64,000 nt of DNA, taken from Clostridia bacterium. GTDB taxonomy: Bacteria > Bacillota > Clostridia > Oscillospirales > UBA644. The notes beneath the pieces are model-generated. The model did no database searches. It had not been told where the DNA came from and saw nothing but the letters and a program-made list of their open reading frames with translations. Made by a program: the position numbers and the translations under genes. Position 1 is the first letter of the stretch. Every line of letters begins with the position of its first letter. Positions 17,329 through 26,752 of this stretch are shown one piece after another. The stretch covers positions 1-64,000 of the forward strand of contig JAGAOU010000044.1 in assembly GCA_017623595.1 (NCBI GenBank), read 5' to 3'.

Positions 17329-18764
17329 TGAAACGTTTCTTGTCTCTTCTTCTTTTGAGTGTTCTTGTTCTTGGTTGTTTCTCTGCATGCGGCTCTGAGT
17401 CGGAACGGGTCCTTCGGGTATACAACTGGCAGGACTACATCGATGAAGGGGATGATGAAACCCCATCGGTCCTCGATGCGTGGGCAGAGGATTACTATGC
17501 TCGTACCGGAGAAAAGGTTCGGGTTCAGTATGATACCTTCGAAACCAACGAAACCATGCTCAACACCTTGAAGACGGGAAAATCTCAGTACGATCTGGTT
17601 TGTCCCTCGGATTACGTGATTCAGAAAATGATTGCCGCCACCGAAAACGGTACCGACGACAATCTTGCTCTGGAAAAGTTTGACTATTCCAAGCTGGAAA
17701 ACTATACAAACTATGCCTCTCCCTATATCAAGCAGGTTTTCGGCGAAAATGGATTTGACGGATATGCCGTGGGCTATATGTGGGGGACTGTGGGAATTAT
17801 CTATAATCCCGAATACGTGGACGAGGAAGACACCAAGTCCTGGGAGATTATGTGGAATCCCAAGTATCAGAACCGCATCACCCTCAAGGATTCCGTGCGG
17901 GATGCTTATATCCCCGCCATGTCTGCCGTGTATCGGGAACAGATACTTGCGCTGGACGGCCTGGGGCTTTCCTCGGCGGAATACCGCAAACGTCTGGGAG
18001 ATCTGATGAACAGCACCGCCTCTGAGGACATCGACGCCGCAGGGGAGGCCCTCAAGTCCATGAAGGACAACATCTACGGTCTGGAAGTGGATAGCGGCAA
18101 GACCGATATTGTTGCGGGAAAGATCCACATCAATCAGGCATGGAGCGGAGACGCGGCCTACGCTATCTATGAAGCGGAGGAGACCGCAGGGGTTCAGCTG
18201 AATTTCTCTGTGCCCGAGGACGGCGGCTCGGTTTGGTTTGACGGCTGGGTTATGCCCAAGGGAGCCGATACAGAGTTGGCACATGATTTAGTCAACTATC
18301 TCTGCGCTCCCGAGGTTGCGGTGCGCAACATGGATTATATCGGTTATACCAGTATCGTCGCCGGGGATGAAGTGTTTGATTATGTTTTGGAAAGTTATTC
18401 CGCCGAAGATGGGGAACATACCGTTGATTTGACCTATTATTTTAACGGAACCCTCTCCGAGGACTATTATTCCGAGGACGGAAAAATTTTGGTTCAGACC
18501 GATGAGGTCGGACGGATGTTCTCCGCCCAGTATCCTGAAGAGTCTGTGGCCCTGCGCGGATTTATCATGCGGGATTTTGGGAACAAAAACGAAGAGGTTC
18601 TGACCATGTGGGCAGGATTTAAGTCCAACAACATTGCTCCCGAAATTCTCATTGCCATCTTCTCTGTGATTATTCTCGGTGCGGTTGCGGTCTTTCTGTG
18701 GTTTACCAAACCCAAGCGGGACTCCGCCCGCCGCCGCAAGGAATGGCTTGCCAAGCAGAAATAA
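17325..18764 (+). CDS. potD: Polyamine-binding lipoprotein PotD with a C-terminal membrane anchor
   Basis: The 479-residue solute-binding protein starts with a lipoprotein signal (LLLLSVLVLGCFSAC; acylated Cys at 18 or 22). It continues with the PotD-type opening RVLRVYNWQDYIDEG and the pocket motifs QYDLVCPSDYVIQKM and GKIHINQAWSGDAAYAIYEAEE. Unusually, it ends with a clear membrane helix (about 440-460, EILIAIFSVIILGAVAVFLWF) and a basic cytoplasmic tail (KPKRDSARRRKEWLAKQK). The protein would be tethered at both ends beside its own permease. Typical PotD is about 350 residues and lacks this tail. Confidence 0.9.
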   Translation: MMKRFLSLLLLSVLVLGCFSACGSESERVLRVYNWQDYIDEGDDETPSVLDAWAEDYYARTGEKVRVQYDTFETNETMLNTLKTGKSQYDLVCPSDYVIQKMIAATENGTDDNLALEKFDYSKLENYTNYASPYIKQVFGENGFDGYAVGYMWGTVGIIYNPEYVDEEDTKSWEIMWNPKYQNRITLKDSVRDAYIPAMSAVYREQILALDGLGLSSAEYRKRLGDLMNSTASEDIDAAGEALKSMKDNIYGLEVDSGKTDIVAGKIHINQAWSGDAAYAIYEAEETAGVQLNFSVPEDGGSVWFDGWVMPKGADTELAHDLVNYLCAPEVAVRNMDYIGYTSIVAGDEVFDYVLESYSAEDGEHTVDLTYYFNGTLSEDYYSEDGKILVQTDEVGRMFSAQYPEESVALRGFIMRDFGNKNEEVLTMWAGFKSNNIAPEILIAIFSVIILGAVAVFLWFTKPKRDSARRRKEWLAKQK

Positions 18765-18782
18765 AAGAATATAACGCAAAAA

Positions 18783-18808
18783 GGGACTTGCCTGCTTAGG
18801 CAAGTCCC
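18783..18808 (+). terminator. Terminator of potABCD
   Basis: A perfect 10-bp stem (18783-18792/18799-18808) just after potD. It also faces the end of the convergent HAD gene. Confidence 0.7.
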
Positions 18809-18822
18809 TATATTTGTATGGT

Positions 18823-19473
18823 TTAAAGCAAGATTCTTTCGATGTCTTTCGGGGTATGGGCGATATGTTCCGGCCGTGCGGCGGTGAGCTCTTCGGGGCT
18901 ACCGTAGCCGTAGGTGACGGCCATGGCATCCATGCCCGCTTCGTGGGCGCCGTTGACGTCAAATTTGCGGTCGCCCACCAAAATGCATCGGGAGCGGTCT
19001 GTTACACCTGCTTTCCCTAAAATGTATTCCACCACATCTGCTTTGTTTGTTCGGCTTTCGTCCATGGCTGCACCACCCACTCCGTCAAAGAAGCGCAGAA
19101 GGTCAAAATGCTCCAAAATCCGCAGGACAAATACCTCGGGCTTTGACGATGCTACCAAAAGGATTTTTTCCGCTTTTTTCAGGGCGTTAAGCAGTTCGGG
19201 GATGTGGGGGTAAACCTCATTTTCAAACAACCCCGTCACGCTGAAATATTCCCGATAGACCTCCACAGCCTCCGTTGCCTGCTCCTTGGAAAATCCGTAA
19301 GATCCCATAAAGGAATCAATCAGCGGCGGCCCGATAAAATGCTCCAGTTCCCGTCGGTCCTTTACTGTGATCCCATAGTGATTCAGCGCATACTCCACGG
19401 ACTTTGTGATTCCCAATCCGGGGTCTGTTAAGGTCCCGTCCAGGTCAAACAAAACCACATCGTAGGTTTTCAT
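18823..19473 (-). CDS. HAD-family phosphatase, phosphoglycolate-phosphatase type
   Basis: The 216-residue protein has the HAD motifs FDLDGTLTD (about 8-16), VASSK and CILVGDRKFDVNGAHEAGM, and a helical cap of the Gph/PpaX type. It hydrolyses small phosphate esters with Mg2+; phosphoglycolate or pyrophosphate are possible. It starts 1 nt after the prfA stop, with GGGGAGGAATAAG as ribosome-binding site, so it is co-transcribed with prfA. Confidence 0.85.
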   Translation of the reverse strand: MKTYDVVLFDLDGTLTDPGLGITKSVEYALNHYGITVKDRRELEHFIGPPLIDSFMGSYGFSKEQATEAVEVYREYFSVTGLFENEVYPHIPELLNALKKAEKILLVASSKPEVFVLRILEHFDLLRFFDGVGGAAMDESRTNKADVVEYILGKAGVTDRSRCILVGDRKFDVNGAHEAGMDAMAVTYGYGSPEELTAARPEHIAHTPKDIERILL

Positions 19474-19474
19474 C

Positions 19475-20545
19475 TTATTCCTCCCCGTTTGCCCGCAGCT
19501 TTTCGGCCTGCTCGGCGGTGATCAATGCGTCGATCAGTTCATCTAGATCCCCGTCCATAATGGCTTGAATCTTATACAACGTAAGGCCGATGCGATGATC
19601 TGTCACCCTCCCCTGAGGGAAATTGTAGGTGCGGATTCGTTCGCTTCGGTCTCCCGACCCCACCTGAGAGCGGCGTGTCGACGTGATTTCCGATTCCTGC
19701 TCCGCCCGTTTCTGCTCTAAAATGCGGGAACGGAGAATTTTCATGGCCTTGTCCTTGTTTTTGTATTGACTGCGCTCGTCCTGACAATCTACCGTAATCC
19801 CCGTGGGAATGTGGATAATGCGGATGGCAGATTCGGTCTTATTGACGTGCTGTCCCCCTGCACCCCCCGAACGGTGGGATTCGATCAACAGATCCTTGGG
19901 GTCAATTTCCACGTCCACATCCTCTGCTTCGGGAAGCACCGCCACCGTAGCGGCAGAGGTTTGGATGCGCCCCTGGGATTCGGTTTCGGGGACCCTTTGG
20001 ACGCGGTGAACGCCGCTTTCATATTTGATCCGCCCGAAAGCGCCCGTTCCTTCCAGGGAGATCACGGCTTCCTTGATGCCCCCCAATTGGGTCTCATTGA
20101 CCGAAAGAAGCTCGATTTTAAAGCCGTGCTTGTCGGCATACATGGAGTACATGCGCAGCAACGAACCTGCAAAGAGGGCCGCTTCCTCTCCGCCTGTGCC
20201 CGCCCGAAGCTCCAGAATGACGTTTTTTTCATCGTCGGGATCTTTTGGAATCAGCAGAATCTTCAGCCGTTCCTCGGTTTCGGTCAGGGCATCCTTCGCC
20301 TCTTTCCACTCTTCCTTGGCCAGAGCTTTCAGCTCCGCATCCTCGGCGGAAAGCAATTCCTCCGCCTCCCTTGCCCGTGTGTTCCAGGCCTTCCAGCGGC
20401 GGTAGGTTTCCACCAATTCTTCCAATTGCTTCTGTTTTTTTGTCAAGTCTTTCAGACGACTCGGATCGGAAAGCACGGCAGGATCGCAGAGCAATTCTTC
20501 GTTTTTGATATAGTTTTCTTCGATCTCGTTCAGTTTTTCAAACAT
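19475..20545 (-). CDS. prfA: Peptide chain release factor 1
   Basis: The 356-residue protein has the catalytic GGQ (230-232, in [15 protein letters not shown]). The stop-codon-reading tripeptide is PET (186-188), matching the PxT of RF1 rather than SPF of RF2, so it reads UAA and UAG. The length is typical. It is translated just before the HAD phosphatase. The presence of an intact RF1 matters for the TAG codon found at 31052. Confidence 0.96.
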   Translation of the reverse strand: MFEKLNEIEENYIKNEELLCDPAVLSDPSRLKDLTKKQKQLEELVETYRRWKAWNTRAREAEELLSAEDAELKALAKEEWKEAKDALTETEERLKILLIPKDPDDEKNVILELRAGTGGEEAALFAGSLLRMYSMYADKHGFKIELLSVNETQLGGIKEAVISLEGTGAFGRIKYESGVHRVQRVPETESQGRIQTSAATVAVLPEAEDVDVEIDPKDLLIESHRSGGAGGQHVNKTESAIRIIHIPTGITVDCQDERSQYKNKDKAMKILRSRILEQKRAEQESEITSTRRSQVGSGDRSERIRTYNFPQGRVTDHRIGLTLYKIQAIMDGDLDELIDALITAEQAEKLRANGEE

Positions 20546-20559
20546 ATGGGCTCCTGCCT

Positions 20560-21036
20560 TTATTTTTCAAGAATGCATGTTCCGTTCAGCACGGCGCGAT
20601 GCAGATCGTTTCCGTGATATTCCAGCTTCAGGGAGAAAAAGGGAATCTCTCGATCGAGAAGATCCAAAAAGATTTTATCTCCCTCCCACTGAGGCAGGGA
20701 GCGGAAGACCTCGCGGGAGATCCACTGCAGTTCCCCTTCGTTACACTCTTTGGTCAACATCCCCTCGGTTTTTGTAGCAGTAAACAGGTGCATGTGTTCT
20801 CCTTCGTAGCGGTCGGAGACAAAGGTGACAATTCCTCGGTAGCGGAATTCGGTCATGGTCAGTCCCGTCTCTTCCTTCACTTCCCGCAGGGCGCAATCTT
20901 CGGGAGATTCATTCTCTTCAAAATGACCTCCGATACCGATCCACATGCCTTCGTTCAGGTCCTGCTTTTTTTTGATCCGATGGAGCAGAAGCATTTCTTC
21001 TCCTCGGTAGATGTAACATAAGGATGTCTCTTTCAT
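20560..21036 (-). CDS. Nudix hydrolase (MutT-like)
   Basis: The 158-residue protein carries a complete Nudix box, starting [18 protein letters not shown] and ending KEETGL (about 37-59). A 8-oxo-dGTP diphosphatase-like role is likely from the opening [39 protein letters not shown] 21036 follows GGAGG; a start at 21057 would precede that site. It lies 14 nt upstream of prfA and may belong to the same transcript. Confidence 0.86.
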   Translation of the reverse strand: MKETSLCYIYRGEEMLLLHRIKKKQDLNEGMWIGIGGHFEENESPEDCALREVKEETGLTMTEFRYRGIVTFVSDRYEGEHMHLFTATKTEGMLTKECNEGELQWISREVFRSLPQWEGDKIFLDLLDREIPFFSLKLEYHGNDLHRAVLNGTCILEK

Positions 21037-21057
21037 AAAAGCCTCCGTGTAAAACAA

Positions 21058-21081
21058 AAGGTCTGCAAAGCTGCAGACCTT
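21058..21081 (-). terminator. Terminator after the XRE gene
   Basis: A 9-bp inverted repeat (21058-21066/21073-21081) followed on the minus strand by TTGTTTTACA. Located between the XRE gene and the Nudix gene. Confidence 0.6.
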
Positions 21082-21087
21082 ACTGTT

Positions 21088-21300
21088 TCATCGTCTTTTG
21101 GGATTCTCACTCTGACCGAGCAGGTAGTCCACCGAAACGTTATAGAAATTCGACAGGCGAATCAGCACGTCGGTGGGGATGTCTCTGGCTCCCAACTCAT
21201 AACGAGAGTAGCAAACCTGAGAGCAGCTGAGGATCTGGGCGATGTCTGTTTGTGTGAGATCGTGGTCTTCCCGAAGATCTCTGATCTTTTGGTACTGCAT
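21088..21300 (-). CDS. XRE-family helix-turn-helix regulator
   Basis: The 70-residue protein consists almost wholly of a Cro/CI-type HTH: LREDHDLTQTDIAQILSCSQVCYSRYELGARDIPTDVLIRLSNFYNVSVDYLLG. It lacks any sensor domain. AGGAGT precedes the ATG. Solitary; target genes are unknown, and an inverted repeat in its own promoter region suggests self-regulation. Confidence 0.85.
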   Translation of the reverse strand: MQYQKIRDLREDHDLTQTDIAQILSCSQVCYSRYELGARDIPTDVLIRLSNFYNVSVDYLLGQSENPKRR

Positions 21301-21350
21301 GACGGATACTCCTGTTGTGTGATTTTTTGTATGTTGTGTTCATGCAGTGA

Positions 21351-21375
21351 GTGCAGGAAGAAACTGCACTCCTGC
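21351..21375. promoter_or_regulatory. Inverted repeat in the XRE promoter region
   Basis: GAGTGCAG and CTGCACTC are separated by 7 nt. On the minus strand the repeat lies just downstream of a TATAAT (21384-21389 region), where a repressor or an mRNA hairpin could act. Operator function is inference. Confidence 0.35.
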
Positions 21376-21470
21376 GCACTGTCATTATAGCACACTTTTT
21401 CTCAAAATGTGTGAAAATAAACCGAATTGGTATAGAACTTTTTGTAAAATCCTTGATTTTGTCACAAAAA

Positions 21471-21502
21471 ACAGGGTGGACCACTTGATATATCCACCCT
21501 GT
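21471..21502 (-). terminator. Terminator of the DeoR gene
   Basis: A perfect 10-bp stem (21471-21480/21493-21502) followed on the minus strand by T6, 50 nt after the DeoR stop. Confidence 0.75.
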
Positions 21503-21554
21503 TATATAACCCCGTTATGGTTTGCGCTTTGTCAATCCCTGTCGGAAGCGGTGT

Positions 21555-22292
21555 TCAATTTCGGATCATTTTCTCAATTTGCGGGGGCAGGGGCGCATCG
21601 GAAACAATCTCGTCAATCTCGGTTACTGAGCCCATGTTGTAGAAATAGGTCTTGCCGAATTTTCCCGAATCGCAAAGCAGAACCTTCTTTTTGCAGACCG
21701 TAAACATTGCCTTGCGCAGGTCTGCCTCCTCTACGGCCCGATCGGTCATGCGTCCGTCCTCGGTCAGTCCGTGGCAGGAGAAAAACAGGATGTCCGCATT
21801 GATGTTTTTCACAAAGGCTGTGGCAGAATCCCCCACATAGGAGAAGGAATGAATGCGCATCTGTCCGCCCGTGCAAAAGGTTCGGATGTTTGCCTCTGCC
21901 AACGCAACGGCGGTTTTTGCTCCGCTGGTGATGACGATCAGATCCTTATAGCGGGCAAGGTAGGGCACCAGATGGTAAGCGCTGGTGGATCCGTCCAGCA
22001 TGATGACCATGCCGTCCTCCACCAGTGCAGAGGCTTTTCGCCCGATTTCCGCTTTGACCGACGAGCGCTCTTGTTCCCGAAGCAGAAAGGGAATCTCCTG
22101 ATCCGCGGCGCTGGGGTGCAGAATGGCTCCTCCGTACCGTTTTGTGATCAGTCCCTTTTTCTCCAACTCCGTAAAGTCTCTGCGCACGGTGGGTTCACTG
22201 ACATGCAAAAGCGCCGCCAGCCTTGCCACGGTAACCGATGGGTTTTTGTTGAGTTCTTCCAAAATGCGGCGATGCCGTTCTTCGATGAGCAT
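21555..22292 (-). CDS. DeoR-family repressor of the hexosaminidase operon
   Basis: The 245-residue protein has the DeoR N-terminal winged helix (RHRRILEELNKNPSVTVARLAALLHVSEPTVRRDFTELEKKGLITKRYGGA). A C-terminal sugar-phosphate sensor domain follows (DGSTSAYHLVPYL, VITSGAKTAVAL, GLTEDGRMTD, LCDSGKFGK). Such repressors usually release DNA on binding a phosphorylated sugar. ATG 22292 follows AAAGGAG. Its promoter overlaps that of the divergent GH20 operon, which also encodes a sugar-phosphate dehydrogenase and kinase, fitting control by a pathway sugar phosphate. Confidence 0.88.
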   Translation of the reverse strand: MLIEERHRRILEELNKNPSVTVARLAALLHVSEPTVRRDFTELEKKGLITKRYGGAILHPSAADQEIPFLLREQERSSVKAEIGRKASALVEDGMVIMLDGSTSAYHLVPYLARYKDLIVITSGAKTAVALAEANIRTFCTGGQMRIHSFSYVGDSATAFVKNINADILFFSCHGLTEDGRMTDRAVEEADLRKAMFTVCKKKVLLCDSGKFGKTYFYNMGSVTEIDEIVSDAPLPPQIEKMIRN

Positions 22293-22348
22293 GACAGACT
22301 CCTTTACCGTGATTGTTTGTGACGATTTGTAAAAATTTACGTTCCCTC

Positions 22349-22377
22349 TTGACTTTTCGCGGGAATTGTGGTAGAGT
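22349..22377 (+). promoter_or_regulatory. Promoter of the GH20 operon
   Basis: TTGACT (22349-22354), 17 nt, TAGAGT (22372-22377), TGG before the -10. It faces and interleaves with the DeoR promoter. Confidence 0.6.
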
Positions 22378-22391
22378 ATTGCTATAGTCCT

Positions 22392-22420
22392 ATTATAATA
22401 TAAAAAAGACGGTTTGTCAA
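22392..22420 (-). promoter_or_regulatory. Promoter of the DeoR gene
   Basis: TTGACA (22415-22420, minus), 17 nt, TATAAT (22392-22397). It lies within the predicted leader of the GH20 operon. Confidence 0.7.
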
Positions 22421-22438
22421 TCAGCATTGGGAGGTTTT

Positions 22439-23878
22439 ATGTTAGATAATATTCTGCCTACGCCGAAATCGGTGGCCTCTCGGGATGAGACGGTTGTTTT
22501 AAGCCAAAAGATATCGTTTGATTCCGCTTTTTCATTGCAGGCAGAGGCTTTTTGTCGCTCTGTGAAGATTTTGTACGGAATTTCTTTAACGGAAGGGGAA
22601 GGCGGCATCGTCCTTTGTAAGGATTCTTCCTTGGATGAGGAGAGTTATTGGTTGGATGCGAAGAATGGAGGCCTTTGTCTTGCCGCACGGGATGCACAGG
22701 GGATTTGCTATGCCGCCGCAACGGCGTTGAGCTGCCTTTTTGTGCAGGATGGGATGCTGATGTGTCCGATGGTTCGGATTGATGACCGTCCCGATAAGGA
22801 TTTTCGCGGGCTGATGGTGGATCTTTCTTCTCAGTGGCTTCCTTTGCGTTGTGTTTTGAAATATGTGGATGCCTGCTATCTTTTGAAGATTAAATATTTG
22901 CATCTGCATTTTATCGATATGGATCGCTATACCTTGCCCTCCAAGGCATTTCCCCTGATTGGCGGCGGAAAAGAGCAATATACCGAGAGGGAAATTGAGA
23001 TTCTTAACGAATATGCGTTAGCGCGAGGGGTTTCCATTATTCCCGAATTTGAAGCTCCCGGTCATGTGGCATCTTTGACCCGTACGTATCCTCAAGTGTT
23101 TGGGAACAACATCCCAGATAACCCCAATCTTAAGGTTGAGACCGAGGTGGGATTTCTTGCTGCCGATAGTGTGCTTTGCCCAGGGAAGAAAGAATGTTTT
23201 GACGGGATCCGCACACTGTTGACCGAGATGTGTGAGATGTTTCCCTATTCTCCATACATTCACATTGGAGGGGATGAGGCTGCCTATCTTGTATGGGATC
23301 ATTGTCCTGACTGCATTGCCTACATGAAAGATCATGATATTTCCGATTCTCATGAGCTTTACAGTGAGTTCGTCGGGCGGGTCGCCCGTTTGGTCTTGGA
23401 TTTGGGCAGAACTCCCATCGTTTGGGAAGGTTTTCCCGAAAAGGGTGTTCAATATATTCCCAAGGAGACGATTGTCATTGCCTGGGAGAGTCTCTATATG
23501 TTGGCCCCCGATCTCCTGAAGCATGGTTTCAAAATTATTAACGGTGCGTGGACACCGTTGTACATTGTGGATAACCCCGATTTGCGTTGGGGGCCCAAGG
23601 ACATTATGGCATGGAATGTGTATCGTTGGCAGCATTTTTGGGACAGATCTCCCGCAAAACTGAATCCGATCCATCTTGACCCCACGGAAAATGTTTTGGG
23701 GGCTCAGATATCTTCTTGGGGATGCACGTTTGAACAGGGCATCGGGCGGGCTGTGGAGCATCTTTGTGCCCTTACGGAGCGCACCTGGAATGTTCAGCGG
23801 ATTCATGATGATGCGGCTTACGGTCGCAGACAGCGGGAGATGGCGCTGGAGGTGTTCCATCTGATTCAGGAACGGTAA
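22439..23878 (+). CDS. Cytoplasmic beta-N-acetylhexosaminidase (GH20), copy 1
   Basis: The 479-residue protein has the GH20 plan: an N-terminal alpha/beta domain (about 1-115), then the barrel beginning DDRPDKDFRGLMVDL. The catalytic Asp-Glu pair is in HIGGDEA (279-280). Further motifs are PEFEAPGH and a tryptophan-rich end. No signal peptide is present, so it acts on imported oligosaccharides, releasing GlcNAc or GalNAc by substrate-assisted catalysis. GGGAGG precedes the ATG. The next gene is a same-length paralogue. Confidence 0.9.
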   Translation: MLDNILPTPKSVASRDETVVLSQKISFDSAFSLQAEAFCRSVKILYGISLTEGEGGIVLCKDSSLDEESYWLDAKNGGLCLAARDAQGICYAAATALSCLFVQDGMLMCPMVRIDDRPDKDFRGLMVDLSSQWLPLRCVLKYVDACYLLKIKYLHLHFIDMDRYTLPSKAFPLIGGGKEQYTEREIEILNEYALARGVSIIPEFEAPGHVASLTRTYPQVFGNNIPDNPNLKVETEVGFLAADSVLCPGKKECFDGIRTLLTEMCEMFPYSPYIHIGGDEAAYLVWDHCPDCIAYMKDHDISDSHELYSEFVGRVARLVLDLGRTPIVWEGFPEKGVQYIPKETIVIAWESLYMLAPDLLKHGFKIINGAWTPLYIVDNPDLRWGPKDIMAWNVYRWQHFWDRSPAKLNPIHLDPTENVLGAQISSWGCTFEQGIGRAVEHLCALTERTWNVQRIHDDAAYGRRQREMALEVFHLIQER

Positions 23879-23929
23879 CCGACGCCGCTTTCTCATGAAA
23901 AAATGAAATCTATTATTGGGAGGTTTTTT

Positions 23930-25369
23930 ATGTTTCATACGATTTTACCCACACCGAAAACAGTGAATGCCGAAAAGGAATCGGTGCGTATTTTGCCCCA
24001 TATTTCCTTTGATGCGGTTTTCAGCGGACAGGCTGAGGCCTTTTGTTCCTCGGTTCAGCGGTTGTTTTCCGCAGATCTTTCCGAGGGAGAAGGAGGCGTT
24101 GTTTTGGTTGCGGATCCGTCTTTGACGGAGGAGGCCTATACGTTGGATGTGACCGAGGATGGGATGATTCTGCGTGCAGGGGATGCCCACGGTATGGCGT
24201 TTGCGCTGGCAACAGCCCTGCAATGTCTTCAGGGGCACGGGGAAGAGCTCTTCTGCCGCAAGCTTCATATTGAAGACCGTCCCGATAAGGAATACCGTGG
24301 CCTGATGGTGGACTTGGCCCGGGATTGGCACCCCTTGAATACCCTGAAGAAATACGTGGATGTGTGCTTCCTTCTTAAGGTCAAATATTTACATTTCCAT
24401 TTTATTGACATGGAGCGTTATTCTCTGCCCTCCAAGGCTTTTCCGAAGATCGGCGGCGGGAGAGAGCAGTATACGGAGGAGGATATCCGCCTTCTTAACG
24501 AATATGCTTTGGAACGCGGAATTGTGATTATCCCCGAATTTGAAGCCCCCGGGCATGCCGCATCCTTGACCCGTACCTATCCCGAGGTCTTTGCCAATCG
24601 GATTCCGGACGGCAAGGACGGCCGCATCGAAACCGAGGTTGGCGTCCTTTCTTCGGACAGCGTTCTTTGCCCCGGTAAGAAAGAATGTATGGACGGTATC
24701 AAGACTCTGCTGACCGAAATGTGCGAGCTTTTCCCCCATTCTCCTTATATTCATATCGGGGGAGACGAGGCGGCTTATCCTGCGTGGGATCACTGTGTGG
24801 ATTGCGTTGCATACATGAAGGAGCACGGCATTTCCGATGCTCATGAGCTTTACAGCGAATTTGTGGGACGGGTTGCGCAGATGGTTCTGGATCTGGGCAG
24901 AACTCCCATTGTTTGGGAGGGCTTCCCTGAAAAGGGCGTTCATTACATCCCCAAGCAGACCATCATAATCGCATGGGAAAGCCTTTATATGCTGGCTCCC
25001 GAATTTCTGAAGCACGGATTCAAGATCATCAACGGCTCCTGGAAGCCTTTGTATATTGTGGACAATCCTTCCCTGCGCTGGGGACCCAAGGAAATTATGG
25101 AGTGGGATGTATATAATTGGCAGAATTGGTGGGAAAAATCCGCCGCATTCCTCAATCCTATCCGAGTCTCTCCCACAGAGGATGTCCTCGGTGCTCAGAT
25201 TTCTTCCTGGGGTTGCACCTACGATCAGGACATCAGCCGCGTGGTTGAGCATCTGTGCGCACTTACTGAGCGAACCTGGAATGTCCGCCGTCTTCACAAC
25301 GATGAGGCCTTCGGCGCCCGCATGAAGGATGTCGCCCGTACCGCCTTCCGACTGATTCAGGACAGATGA
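23930..25369 (+). CDS. Cytoplasmic beta-N-acetylhexosaminidase (GH20), copy 2
   Basis: This 479-residue protein aligns with copy 1 without large gaps and has HIGGDEA at the same place (279-280). The two differ at many surface positions and in the N-terminal domain, so this is an old tandem duplication or one kept for different substrates. Differences near the active site include NPDLRWGPKDIMAWNVYRWQ in copy 1 against NPSLRWGPKEIMEWDVYNWQ here. It has its own GGGAGG ribosome-binding site, 51 nt after copy 1. Confidence 0.9.
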   Translation: MFHTILPTPKTVNAEKESVRILPHISFDAVFSGQAEAFCSSVQRLFSADLSEGEGGVVLVADPSLTEEAYTLDVTEDGMILRAGDAHGMAFALATALQCLQGHGEELFCRKLHIEDRPDKEYRGLMVDLARDWHPLNTLKKYVDVCFLLKVKYLHFHFIDMERYSLPSKAFPKIGGGREQYTEEDIRLLNEYALERGIVIIPEFEAPGHAASLTRTYPEVFANRIPDGKDGRIETEVGVLSSDSVLCPGKKECMDGIKTLLTEMCELFPHSPYIHIGGDEAAYPAWDHCVDCVAYMKEHGISDAHELYSEFVGRVAQMVLDLGRTPIVWEGFPEKGVHYIPKQTIIIAWESLYMLAPEFLKHGFKIINGSWKPLYIVDNPSLRWGPKEIMEWDVYNWQNWWEKSAAFLNPIRVSPTEDVLGAQISSWGCTYDQDISRVVEHLCALTERTWNVRRLHNDEAFGARMKDVARTAFRLIQDR

Positions 25370-25490
25370 TTATTTTTGATTATTTTATGATTGTTTTGTG
25401 ATTTTTTATAAACTTTTGCGGCGACGGTTGACTTTTTGATGGTTTTGTGGTTAAATGAAAGAAAATACCGTCGTTCAGGAGGTTTTTAAT

Positions 25491-26744
25491 ATGAAAACGA
25501 AAGCCGTCCGTCTTTACGGAGCTATGGATATGCGCCTGGAGGAATTTGAACTGCCTCAGATTCAACCCGATGAGGTTCTTTTGAAGGTGGTCTCCGACTC
25601 TCTTTGCGCATCTACGTATAAAGCGGTCAAGCAGGGAACCATGCACAAGCGCGTTCCCCCCGATATTGCGGAGAATCCTGTCATCATCGGTCATGAAATG
25701 GCAGGGGAGATCATTGAAGTAGGTTCTGATCTTGCCGACCGCTGGAAGGTTGGACAGAAAATTGTCATTCAACCCGCCCTCAAGCTGGAATCCGGTTACG
25801 ATCCCGGATATTCTTATCCCTACATCGGCGGCTCATCTACTTATGCGGTGGTGCCCCGTATTGTTCTGGAGCGCAATTGCATGATCCCCTATGAGGGTGA
25901 CGCCTTCTTCAAGGGCTCTCTTGTGGAATCTCTCGCCTGCATTTACCGTGGATACCTTGGCTTCTATCACACCGATTACACCAACTATGTCCGTACCGAC
26001 GGCGCAAAGGTGGGCGGTCGCATCGCCATTTTGGGTGGCGCGGGTCCCATGGGGCTGGGTGCGGTGGATCTTGCCTCCGGTTATGCGGGTGTTAAGCAGA
26101 TTGTTGTTACCGACCTGAGCGAGGAGCGCCTTGCCTATGCCCGCAGCAAATGTACCCCCGAGGAGGCGGCACGCCGCGGCACCGAGCTGGTTTATCTCAA
26201 TACCTCCGATATGGAGGATCCCACCGCAGAACTTCTGAAGATCTCCGAAGGGGGCTTTGACGATGTGTTTGTTATGGTTCCTGTCCCCGCCCTGTTCAAT
26301 ATGGCGGAAAAGATCTGTCGTGAGGATGGCTGTGTGAACTTCTTTGCAGGTCCTCCCATCCACGATTTGCAGGGATCTCTCAACCTGTACCGTGTCCATT
26401 ATGACGGCATCCACGTGGTGGGTACCGCAGGCAGTATCCCCAAGGATATGGAGGACGTGATCGGTCTGATTGAGGCCAACAAGATCAATCCCGGAACATT
26501 GGTTTCCCATATCTGCGGTCTGAATACGGTGATCGACACCATCAAGGCCATGGAGAAGCCCAACGGCGCCAAAAAGGTGTGCTATACCCATTTGAATCTT
26601 CCCCTGATTGCTGTGGACGAGCTGGATCAATGGGGCGAAAAGGATCCCATGTTCAAGGAGCTTGCGGCAATTGTGAAGCGGAACGACGGTCTGTGGTGCG
26701 CCGAGGCCGAGGCATATCTGCTGGAGCATGCTCCCAAAATCTGA
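25491..26744 (+). CDS. Zinc-type sugar(-phosphate) dehydrogenase, sorbose-1-phosphate-reductase-like
   Basis: The 417-residue protein belongs to the medium-chain dehydrogenase family. It has a candidate zinc Cys in SDSLCAST, GHEMAGEI, and the NAD(P) fold GGAGPMGLGAVDLA followed by the acidic-turn strand IVVTDLSEER. Overall form resembles L-sorbose-1-phosphate reductases, which interconvert ketose-1-phosphates and hexitol-6-phosphates; this is inference. The neighbour is a PfkB kinase of the 1-phosphofructokinase type, which would fit ketose-1-phosphate metabolism. AGGAGG precedes ATG 25491. Confidence 0.75.
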   Translation: MKTKAVRLYGAMDMRLEEFELPQIQPDEVLLKVVSDSLCASTYKAVKQGTMHKRVPPDIAENPVIIGHEMAGEIIEVGSDLADRWKVGQKIVIQPALKLESGYDPGYSYPYIGGSSTYAVVPRIVLERNCMIPYEGDAFFKGSLVESLACIYRGYLGFYHTDYTNYVRTDGAKVGGRIAILGGAGPMGLGAVDLASGYAGVKQIVVTDLSEERLAYARSKCTPEEAARRGTELVYLNTSDMEDPTAELLKISEGGFDDVFVMVPVPALFNMAEKICREDGCVNFFAGPPIHDLQGSLNLYRVHYDGIHVVGTAGSIPKDMEDVIGLIEANKINPGTLVSHICGLNTVIDTIKAMEKPNGAKKVCYTHLNLPLIAVDELDQWGEKDPMFKELAAIVKRNDGLWCAEAEAYLLEHAPKI

Positions 26745-26752
26745 GGTGAGCC

